64,000 nucleotides of DNA from Euonymus europaeus. Lineage: Eukaryota > Streptophyta > Magnoliopsida > Celastrales > Celastraceae. Position 1 is the first letter of the stretch. Every line of letters starts with the position of its first letter. Below the pieces are notes generated by a model. It was not told the origin of the DNA. It did not search any database and saw only the letters and a program-made list of their open reading frames with translations. The translations under genes and the position numbers were made by a program. Positions 30,224 to 40,487 of this stretch are shown here, one piece after another. The stretch spans positions 3,236,501 to 3,300,500 of the forward strand of contig OY756958.1 in assembly GCA_963580455.1 (NCBI GenBank), given 5' to 3'.

Positions 30224-33163
30224 ATGGGTCCAGCAACTGCTTGCGCCTTCAATTCAGGTTTTGATTACTTATTCATTTACATATGTTTTCTTCGATTTCG
30301 GTTTTGATTTCTTCTTGGTTCAGCTGCTTACCTTTTTCCCTCAAGCGCTTATGTTTGTCTCCAGTGCATTAACCTTTAATTTCGAAGATTGTTATCTCTC
30401 CAGAAATTATCAAGTGATTTCTACTTTGCTTATGCTTTTGTCTCTTTGATTTGATTTCTTTTCTTTTTTTTTTGCTTTTGTTTCTTTCATTTTGGTTTTC
30501 TTTGTGTGATTTCGATCCTTTTCATGAAGCTCTTTTGTGGGCTTCGCTGGTGACTGGGGTTTTTTTAAACTATTGTTACTTCTTTTTTAATTCAGTAATT
30601 GTTGTTAATTTTTTATTTGTTGTTCAATTTCTGTGAACTTGCTAATATTCTTTGATTCGGGTTGGTTGTTCGATTTTTCTGAAACTGCTAATGGGTAATA
30701 TTTTTTCCGGGTGATTGGGGGTTCTTTACACTATTTCGCATTCTGATTAATTGTTGTAGTATTGTTCGTCTTCATTTACCTTTGTTTTCATTTAGTTCTT
30801 TTGGAGGATATGTGAACACGGATTTCACAGATTTTACAAAGCTGTAATCACTCTGAAATGAATTAAAGTATTTCATATGTATTAATGTGAGTTCGCTCGT
30901 TACTTCTTCTATTTTTTTCTCTCACCTTCTCAGGACCCAAACAAGAGTGGAGTGTGAATGGAGAGATGGGCGTTGACGAGATCATCCAAGATCTTTTTGG
31001 CGTTGCCGTAGTTCTTGTTGCACAAACTCAGGTTCCTTTCTTTATTTTTATTATGAATACCTATATGAATTATGAACAGCGATGCAAGAAGCATGTAATA
31101 CATCAAACAAGATCCAAACTAAACCTTCAATGTTGAGACCCCGTGTGCTGCTTGGACGTAATTTCGGCATACACTATGGGCTTTCATTTAATTAACGATA
31201 TTTCATCAACCTGAATGAAGAGACCAGCATAGTATGTATGCATCAACTTTTGTCTCAGTCTCTGTTCAATGGAGTTATAATTCTTGGTTCTATGTTTTCA
31301 GTTGTGCAAACCCATATCTGCAGGTTGATGTTTCGCTGCTGAAGACTGAAAAGCATGTCCTTTGAGATTAGCATGTATTAATTAACCGTAAACTGTAGCC
31401 AATATGGCTATTCCTTGACTCAATTTTAGATTATTATTGTTCAAGTAGAAACTTCAATAAAAATTGACATGATTGCCTAATCGTAGCTATAACCATTCTT
31501 GATTGTCTAGCATACGTCTTCTTTGGCTTGCCTCGCCATTCTCTTCCAGGCTTTTCTTTCCTTGCATGGACTCCATTGTTTGAAATAACCTTTTTAGGAT
31601 CGACTATAAAATCAAATGGAAAGTGCAAGTGCTGACCTTTTTGTGCATTTTATTAATTATACTCTTTTCTGAGAAAGTTAAGGCATAAAAGTATCTTAAA
31701 GTTGATTATTATTTAGAGTAGGAGGCAATGTCGGGATGGCAGATTAGCTGAGTATCTGAAAGGGTGAACACTTGAAACTAGAATGCCTTCACTGTATGTC
31801 AATTCTATGCAGGTCCATTGCAACACGCCAACAACCAAATTTGACATTCAAGGAGCACTCATTATGTAGTTGGGTTTTTTTATATTTGTCCATGCCCTGG
31901 TTTTAAATTTTGTCTCTTTTCTTTTTTAAAACCTTGATATGCTGTTATTTCTTTTATAGCTAAATTATGGATTTTTTTTTCTCCATCACGATTCTCATTG
32001 TGAAAAACTAACGGAAGATTTTCAATAGTAACAAGCAAAAGGGATTTATTTGTCTTGAGTTTTGTTAGGCCGCAATTAATGTTGTTTATCATCGGATAGC
32101 TGCTTCTATTGACAGTGTTATAGGTGCAGGTGCATATGCGCTTGCTTACTTGAAGGCTTGGGATATGGGCAAGGAGTGGGCAGAAGGGATCAGCACCTTA
32201 TGTTTAACGTGTTCTTTTATTTATGTTCTCTTTTATTTAATAATTTCCTTAGCGGACAGTTAAGTAATTTGTTTGGGGATTTTATATATATTTACCCTTG
32301 TAAGCCCTAGGCGCGGCAATTTTAGTTTTTCAATAAAAGGCTCATAGAGTTCTTTTCTCCCAACTTTCGGCATTCGTCTTGAATAAACGATTGTTGATGC
32401 CTATTTATCTCGTATTTTTGGGCGAATCAACACGTTTCTAGAAGGCTGATTGCTTTTCTTTCTTTGCGAGTCTTTTGTGTTTATGGTTCCATTATGTCAG
32501 TTATTGTTTTGTAAGTTTCAATACAGTCTAAATCATTACATCGTTTTGGCCATGCATTTTTTATGAGTTAAAGTAAAATGCAGAGATTTGTGCATTTCTT
32601 ATATGCCATGTATTTAGGATTCTTTTGTTGTGAGTGGTTCCTTGCTGACCTTCAAGATCAACGTTTGATTTCTTTTAACTGTGATGCTTATTAGCTATTT
32701 TATTCTATATCCATTGCTGTATTTTCCCCCTTTTCCCCAAGATAATGAGAGATCCTGATATTGGAAATACCCGAAGATGTTAGTTATCATTCTTTTGAAG
32801 CATCTGACGCAGTTATTGAGGTATGCCATATTGCTAGGTAGTTAATGGTTTTATACTTTTATTAGTTTGCTTGAAATATGTATGTTTTCGGTGCATGTTA
32901 ATTTCTTGCTCATTACGTGGAGGTAACAATGAAAAGTGTTTTCAATCATGTTGGGGTGCTAAAAAAATTTGTTTGTCGTGTTTCCTCTTGCTGGATTATG
33001 TATATGTTATTATTTCCTTCGGATGAAATTATTGAATGGTTGATGTTCTTCTACCATTTCATTTCAGGTACTGCCATCGTTAGCCAACAAATTGTGCGTG
33101 ATTGGATTTTTGGAAGCGGAATTGAGAAATCTGGAGGTTTTAGTGCTTCAATTATGCATAGAT
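30224..33163 (+). pseudogene. Unrecognised four-exon gene or gene fragment
   Basis: Four stretches with AG/GT borders join in phase. Exon 1 is 30224-30257 (ATG, MGPATACAFNS). Exon 2 is 30934-31031 (GPKQEWSVNGEMGVDEIIQ, ending VAQTQ). Exon 3 is 32752-32820 (ILILEIPEDVSYHSFEASDA, then VIE). Exon 4 is 33068-33163 (VLPSLANKLCVIGFLEAEL, ending LQLCID). Together they give 99 open codons with a leucine-rich, helical look. I do not recognise the family. A gypsy LTR fragment lies in the 31032-32751 intron. No downstream exon is found; a LOB-domain pseudogene follows. It could be a truncated or captured gene, or a chance chain. Confidence 0.35.
32120..32520 (+). mobile_element. Ty3/gypsy LTR (copy 2) with short internal stub
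   Basis: Homologous over its length to the LTR at 21690-22018 (TTGCTTACTTGAAGGC, ATGGGCAAGGAG, TTTATATATATTTACC, TGTAAGCCCTAGG, CGATTGTTGATGCCTATTTA). It ends AATCAACA at about 32432. After that, TTTCTAGAAGGCTGATTGC is an eroded primer-binding site, and the homology stops about 80 bases later. AATAAAAGG near 32330 is polyadenylation-like. It is a truncated 5' end or LTR remnant, not an intact element. Confidence 0.7.
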
Positions 33164-33279
33164 GTATATATATATGAAAGAATATAAATTAATAACCTTA
33201 TTTTTCAGTCAAAAGAGATGCGCATGCTTTGATGAAGTCTTGATCATTATATCTTGTGTGTAGATCCTCGAGAAGGGCA

Positions 33280-33589
33280 AGCAGCTACAACTCTCCATGT
33301 GCAGCCTGCAAGTTCTTGAGGAAATGCATGTCAAGTTGCATATCATAATTCCCTCCAGAGGAGCCTCAAAAATTTGAAAATGTCCACAAAATCTTCTTAG
33401 CAAGCAATGTCACCAAACTCCTCAACAAACTCCTCCCTCAGCAGAGGGGAGAATGCAGTCAACTCCCTTGCCTATGAAGCTGAGGCTTGAGCTCGCGACC
33501 TTTTCTATGGTTGTGTTGGTGCCATTTTCAATGCCTCTAGAAGCAACTTGTTGTCAACGTGGATCTCATCTGCTACGCTTACAATTCAT
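33280..33589 (+). pseudogene. LOB-domain (LBD) transcription-factor pseudogene
   Basis: The frame opens with SSYNSPCAACKFLRKC, the LOB C-block, but one basic residue is missing so the spacing is C-x2-C-x5-C-x3-C instead of C-x2-C-x6-C-x3-C. It continues with a stop, then FPPEEPQKFENVHKIF, ASNVTKLLNKLLPQQRGE, a frameshift, NSLAYEAEA, stop, and CVGAI, ending in an eroded coiled-coil with a DLICYAYN trace. Order and residues follow LOB/LBD25-type proteins (FPPEEP.KFANVHKIFGASNVTKLLNELLP, NSLAYEAEARVRDPVYGCVGAI). At least two stops and one frameshift make it dead. Confidence 0.85.
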
Positions 33590-34440
33590 TACCAAAACAA
33601 CAACCACCGCGTAATTCAATGGTTAGTAATGTTGAAGCAAGTTTTTATAATTACAACCCTCCTTGCTGAAGTATGCACTACTTATCACTTTTTAAGTAAA
33701 CTATGGCAGAATGATATATGTGCATGTCAAAGTTGATAATAGAATTGAAAGAAATCCTAAAATAAATTTTGCTGACCTCGTCCTGGGATGCAAGTGTGCC
33801 CCTCTTAGAAGATCTGTGTTATTTCTTGAACTCTTGAGTTCGTATCCAAGTATTAGAGAGGTGCACCATACTTTTTATAATTAATTATATATTAGTTGTT
33901 TTTAACTAAGTCAATTTCTTCACATTTTTCAGTCCTTCAGGAGCTCACGTATGTTTTCCCTAATGTGTATCAAAGTAATTGTTATAGCCAAGGGTGTTAT
34001 TCATTAAACCCTTGATCTGTTTATTTACTATTTTATTTTTCTAACACCATTTTGATTCCACTTACATCTCTATAGGGTTACTGAAAAGGAGAATGATTCT
34101 CTGCAATAATTTCGGTTTGAGGTTATTTTACCTATTGGCCTCCTTTCTGTTCTTACTCATTATATTCTTGCTCTTTTTTTTTCCTCTTTGCTTTCTAATG
34201 CGAAGAGAAGTGACAATTTTTCAAATGTTATGGCAGAGGACATAATCTAGATAAGGCTCCATGTCATAAATGAATTGGCATATACTTGCTCCAGATAACT
34301 TTGGAAATAGGGCAGAGGTATGGTTAAGCATGCAATATAGAAAAGATGGCCTCTGCATATACCACCGGAGTTTTCCAAAATGTTCAAGGCAGGTACACTC
34401 TAAACAGAAGAAAACATAGCATGGTACTTATACACCTCTG
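33590..34440. other. Spacer without recognised gene
   Basis: AT-rich sequence between the LOB-domain fossil and segmental repeat copy B. Nothing recognised. Confidence 0.35.
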
Positions 34441-37400
34441 TGTAAATTTGCTTTGATATGAGACTAGATGTAGATTGTATTGCTTACCTTCAATTTTTTT
34501 AAAAGCGTTGTATATGTGGTTTTTATTGGAAATTGGAAGGGTAATATGTGTTGACCCTTTCCAAATTGATGCTTCTAACTCTTTCTTTTCCATCTTCACT
34601 AAGTTCATCTCAAAGTTTAGAACTACAGTGCTTTTTTATTTATTAATGATATCCATACTATTTCTCGCTTACTTTCCCTCTCTCTCTGTGTGCTTATGTT
34701 AATGATTAGTGTCAAAAACCTCTGAAACTATAGCTTTTTTATAGTTATTTGTAGATTTCTTCTTTACGATTTCTTGATTTTTGAACATCTATTTGGATAG
34801 AAATCTTTCCTACATGCCTTTTCTATTGGATTTTTATTGATTTATATTTTCATGTTTTGTTGTGAGAACTATAGCTCTTTTTATAGCTATTTGCAGATTT
34901 CTTCTTCACGATTTCTTTATTTTTGATTATCTGTTTGGATTTCTGATCTTTCCCTCATGGAATGATTCTTCTTTCGGTTTGTGGGATTATGTTTTCCCTT
35001 TTTATTTGGTTTTTTGATTTGAAAATTATTCATAATTTGACTTTGATTTTTTATCATTTATTTATATTTCTGATATTTTTCTCATGAATTTTCTATTGAG
35101 TTTTTATTTTGAGCAAATTTTCCTTTTTTTATTCATTTATTTATGAACATGTTTTGCTGTGAATTTTTTCTATTTGGAATGATTCTTTTTGTTTGTGGGA
35201 TTATCTTCTCCCCCTTTATTTGGTTTTCTGATTTGAAAACTATTAATTTGACTTTGATTTTTTATCATTTAGTTAGATTCCTGATCTTTTCTATTGAATT
35301 TTACTTTTGCTTCCCAGTTTTTGTTTTTTTCTTCATTGATTTATGTTTTTCTTGTTTTGGTGTGAATTTTTCCATACAGGAATGATATTTTTGGTTTGTG
35401 AGTTTTTTCTTTTCCCCTTTATTTGTTTTTATTTATATGGGGATTGTTCGTAATTTGACTTTGATTTTTGATCATTTATTTGGATTCTGATCTTTCCCTT
35501 AGTAGGACTTTTCTATTGAATTTTTATTTTGAGCTAATTTTACTTTTATATCAGTTTCTTATTCCTTAATTTATATTTTCATGTTTTGGAGTAATTTTTT
35601 TACTTGAGGGAATAGTTCTTGCTTTGTGGGTCTTTTCTTTTGCCCTTTATTTGGTTTTTTTTTTATGGGGATTGATTGGACTTTGATTTTCTTCTTTTCC
35701 TCCTTTTTTGGTTTTTTTTTTGGGGATTATTCATTATTTGACTTTGATTTTTGATCATTTGTTTATATTTTGATCTTTCCCTCATGTCGTTGTATTGAAT
35801 TTCTTTTTGAGCTAATTTTTCTTTTATCATTTCTATTTCTTATTCATTAATTTGGAATTTTCGTGTTTTGGCTTGAATTTTTTCCATGTGAGAATGATAT
35901 TCCTTTTTTAATTTTGGTTTGTGGGTGTTTACTTTACTTTTTTATTTGAAAATTATTCGTAATTTGACTTTGATTTTTGTTCGTTTATTGGCATTTCTAA
36001 TCTTTCCTTTATGACTTTTTTTTCTATTAAAAATATTAATCTAATTTTGCTTTTTGGGGTTCATGTTTGTTTGGCTTTTTATTTATTGATTTTTTTTGTT
36101 TGCTAAATTATCGTTTCCCCTTTATTTTACTTTGGAATCATTCATGATTTAGTATTTGATTTTGGAATCATTCTTCTTGTTCTTCCTCTTTTTCATGTGA
36201 TCATTGTTGTGTGTCTTTTCATTCCAATGATCCAGTTTATATCCTGTAGGTGATATTTGTGCCTTTTAACCTCGCTCTTTGTTGGAAAAATAGGTACTGG
36301 ATAGTTTTTTTTAACATCGTCATATTTCACATGGTTTGCTTTCTAAAATCTTTCACTCAAAGTGTGGCTGATTTAGATAATTTGATCTTGGAGAGTGGAG
36401 ACTCGTAACTTTTATTAGTTCTTGCGTAATTACATTCTAGTCAATCACAGTATGTTTTCTTAGAATATGTTTAACATCAACATAGGTTTGGATGACCTAC
36501 GTAGTCTTTTATTATAACATCTATCTTTAGAAGTGCATTGATTCAAAGATACGTTTTGTGGAAGAGTACATGTTTGGCTACTGGAAATATCATTTTCAAG
36601 AGAGATCAAAGGCCAACAGGTAATCGAAGTTTGAAGTTTGTTTTGTCATTGTCATCTTTGTGTTCTAGTTACCTAGTTTCTTAACTATTTCTGAATATCT
36701 GTGTACATGTTTGTAAAACAAAGCAGAATTTTACTAAATTTTTCTGTCCAAATATTTGATATTACTGAAGATTGGATTGGAGTTCAGCTGTTCAGGTGGT
36801 GATGGTCAATGCTTTCTTTCAATTCTCTCTGAGTGCATGCCATATTGTTGTTTAAGTCGCAATTACAATAGGTATACAACTCTCTGCCATATTCACATTC
36901 TAAGAATTGATATGATGTGGATCTATATAATGACATTGAAAACCATCTTTCTCTCATTCTTTGCCTTTTGCTTTTGATTAAAATTGAGTATTCACGTACA
37001 ATTGTTTGACACGGCACCAAAGTATGAACCAATGATCCAATAATATACGTTACCTGGCCTTTATCTTTAAATTTGTGCACATGTTCAAAAAGGAATTTTG
37101 TGGATCTAGCAGAGAAGAGTTGAGGTTTGTATTTCCTTCTCATCTTGGACTTACTAACCTATATTTCCTTAAATATTTCCAAATGCTTTTTTATGGAGTG
37201 TACGACATAAAATTTTATGACATTTATGTATCTTGCTCTGCTTATGCTGATTTGTTAACTTTCCGACAACTTTTTGCTCCCCTCCATCGAAAATATGCAT
37301 GTGTACTTCATATTCTCTGGCGACTTTGTTTTGAAATTTTTATGAAATAAGGAATAGGTCCGGTGATCTAAATATATCATTTCTAAGATACGAAATCTCA

Positions 37401-39310
37401 ACAGAGAAGATCGAGGTTTGTATTTCCTTCTCATCTTAGATATAATAACCTTGACGACTTTGTTTTGAAATTTTTATGAAATAAGGAATAGGTTTGGTGA
37501 TCTATATATATCATTTCTAAGATATGAAATCTCAACAGAGAAGATCGAGGTTTGTATTTCCTTCTCATCTTAGATATAATAACCTAGTTCCTAATATTTT
37601 CAGATGGTTTTTCAAGGAGTGCATGGTTCTTAGATATAAATCTCAACGCAGATTTAACTTTTGTCCTCCTCACTTAATCAAGTTTAGTTTGAAAATATGC
37701 ATATGTGCATTTCATTACTCTTGACAACTCTGTTTTCAAATTTTTTTTTTCTGCGGCTATACAATTCGAAGGACTCTTTTCAAGTAATTTTTGTATCATA
37801 CTTCTCTTCTAAATCCAACAACTAGATTTTGAAAATAATCTGAATGGCTCTACACTCCTAATAGCTCTCTTTCAAATAATCTCTCTATCTTACTTTGCGC
37901 CTCGTTTTTCAATTCTCTATGCTCTCCATCTGATTCTAGAAAATATAGGGTCTCTCAAAAATTTTCATTTCTATGTTTTGATTTGGTGTTTTCTACTTCT
38001 ACCTTCTTTTGATCATTTCCTTCAATCCTCTAAATGCATGATCTATGTCTATTGTATCAATAATAATGAGTATTATATATGTTACTTTATTGTCATTACA
38101 ATTTAAATGAGGATTATATTGTATGCATAGTAATATGTGTTATTTGCTCATTCACTTGATCTGCTTGACAATGTTGTTTGATTGCATTGAGTTTCTAATG
38201 CGAGCTTGGTATCTGTGAGCTTACTGAAATTACATAGGTATTTGCATATATATATTAATGGTGTATATATTAATGATTATCCTCGCCATAGTTAGAAATT
38301 ATAGCTTTTTGTATACTTTATAGTTATTTGGGGATTTCATCTTCATGGGCTTCTTGATTGTATCTTCATACTTCAGCCTATTCATTTTCAAAATCAACAG
38401 TTGAATCTAAATTCTTCTTAAAGTTTGAAACTCCATGGTTGTTTATTTGATTATTGTTATCCACTGCCACTCTTTCGTGTATATATGTCAATGAACGATG
38501 TCGTTCATATCTTATTTTGAGTTATTGTTGCTTATGGGTTTTGTCTTTTTTTAAAAAAAAATTATTAATTTATGTTGTGTGATTTATTTATGTTGGGAAA
38601 GATTCAATTTTGTTTGTTTTTTGCTTGTGGGTTAGTTTTTGTTTTCTTCATATTATTGGAATTCTTTGTAGTTGTGATAGATTTGATGTTGATATAGGAT
38701 TCACCTTTCGTTTGTAGATTTTTGTTGTTTTTAAATTTGGGGAACATTGTCTTCCTGTCAGGCTTTTCATTTCATTGAATAGAGATGTTATTATTAGCTG
38801 ATTTTTGGATTGAATTTTATTTGGGTTATAACCATTTACATCAACTTTTTTAGAACAAATCACGCTGCGGGTATGTTTGCTTGAATTTTCAAAAAATGAT
38901 TTTTAAAATAATTTTAAAGAATGAAAGTCATAAAAAGATTATGTTGTATGTATGTAGTAACAATTCCCAGGAGCAATAATAGACAATACCAATGAAAAAC
39001 ATTTGGTGGTTTTAAGATTTTTTTCTTTAAAAAAAAGTTTTTTTTTACAAATAAAAACTGCACTCAAACATGTGCTTGTAAGAAAAACCAAAAAAAAAGA
39101 GTTAAAAGCATGTGGTTGATTTTTTTTGCACTTCTCTCATATTTCATATTTGGCCTATGGTTTCCTTGTATGAAAAAGAAAACCTTTTTGTTCAAAAAAA
39201 ATCCATTCATTCTAAGGGCTCTTTAACTAAACCAAAACTGCTAGGGAAACATGTTTTCTATAATGTAAATGCCAAAATTAATCATAAACAAGGTTGTTAA
39301 ATATATATTT
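34440..39310. repeat. AT-rich segmental repeat, copy B
   Basis: Collinear with copy A (26530-30000) in its first part and with copy C (20340-21500) in its last 1.2 kb. It is longer because 34740-36150 has expanded into six or so diverged copies of a T-rich unit of about 180-220 bp, with landmarks TTTTCTATTGAATTTTTATT, GGTTTGTGGGA, CCCCTTTATTTGGTTTT, GGGGATTATTCAT and TTTGACTTTGATTTTTGATC. 37360-37470 and 37465-37600 are also tandem duplicates (ATATATCATTTCTAAGATA twice). No coding region or terminal repeat was recognised. Confidence 0.7.
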
Positions 39311-39360
39311 GTTCTATATTTTGAGATTTTAATAATGTAAGAAGTTACGATTTACCCCCC

Positions 39361-39706
39361 GTACTTTCAAGAATATATTAATTTACACCTTATACTTGAA
39401 ACGTATTAACTTGCACCTCAAACTTTCATTTTCATGTAGCGTTACACTTTTCATTCAAATGTTGTCTATTTTTGCTAATTGAGAGTGCATTTTTATTTAT
39501 TTTTGTAAATTCAGGGTGCATTTACAATGTGCAAATTGACACTTAGCAGAATTTAAATGGTATACAAACAACGTAAAGGTGTTAAAATCAACAAAAACGG
39601 TATTAGGACGGAAGGTGTAACGGTATATGAAAATGAAAGTTCGAGATGCGATTTGATTTATTTCAAAGTATAAAGTGCAAATTGATATTTTCTTGACCCT
39701 AACTTT
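39361..39706. mobile_element. MITE-like element with ~95-bp inverted ends
   Basis: The left arm (TCAAGAATATATTAATTTAC, CACCTCAAACTTTCATTTTC, ATGTAGCGTTACACTTTTC) and the right arm (GTGTAACGGTATATGAAAAT, GAAAGTTCGAGATGCGATTT, AAATTGATATTTTCTTGACC) are inverted copies with roughly 80% identity by eye. The internal part is about 150 bp and noncoding. Just outside the right arm a phrase TTTAATAATAAATGTATCA is repeated (about 39712 and 39761). Target-site duplication is not established. Confidence 0.75.
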
Positions 39707-39789
39707 TCCGATTTAATAATAAATGTATCATAAGAAGAAAACTTTTTTTACTTTTCCATTTAATAATAAATGTATCACCAACCTAAGAT

Positions 39790-40321
39790 ACTACATCAAT
39801 TTCAGGGGAACTAAATGTCATATCCTAAGACCAGACATAGAATCCGCTGCCACAGTTAAGAATGAGCTACCTGATTTGTTGACCTTCTAACAAACTTGAA
39901 TACATAAGTATCAAAATTCATGGAAAGGATTTTACTATTATCAACAACAATAGAACCAAAGTAAGATAAGTTTGTAAAGGAGCCATTAATCGCCCGGACT
40001 AAAAGAAGTGCATCAGACTCAATAATCACACAACATCATAACTTGAAAACTTATTAAATATGAAACTTCTTTAAAAGTATATTGTAGTTTATGAGTTTTA
40101 CTCATTTTTAGTAATTAGTTTTTATAATCAACAGTTATGGACGGAAACTTTGAAAGCGATAAAATCATCCATATTGAAGGAATATGTAGGTAGGGAAATC
40201 TTGAAAGAGACTGGACATTTATGTTTGAAGTGTTGAATGATAATAATAGAATGATAGTTTTTGGTGTTTGGTGGCTGAGTTGGTACGTACCACCAACCTA
40301 TACGGCACTGTGCCCCTATTC
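39790..40321. other. AT-rich spacer
   Basis: No gene recognised. Confidence 0.35.
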
Positions 40322-40421
40322 TTCTATTGAGAGTTTGGTATCTGTGGTTTGTGTCGTATATTAGATAGCTATACGTGTTGAGCTTACTGATATTACAAAA
40401 GTATCTATGTATATATCAATG
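40322..40421. repeat. Isolated 100-bp copy of 29624-29723
   Basis: Position-by-position reading shows three differences in 100 bases from 29624-29723 (TTCTATTGAGAGTTTGGTAT ... CAATG). It is fused at 40422 to a partial unit of the telomere-like repeat of 16.8 kb (GTTAGAGTTTAGCGAATTCG). A high-identity scrap joined to another repeat marks a rearrangement breakpoint. Confidence 0.75.
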
Positions 40422-40487
40422 TCGGAATCCGTTAGAGTTTAGCGAATTCGTTCTTCTTAGGATTTAATACTTATTATTTAGGTTAAT

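Noticed and set aside
36784..37143. 119-codon minus frame.
   Set aside because: It is inside the AT-rich segmental repeat; the same stretch in copy A (28506-28763) is open in a similar frame but shows shifts, so it is repeat sequence, not a gene.
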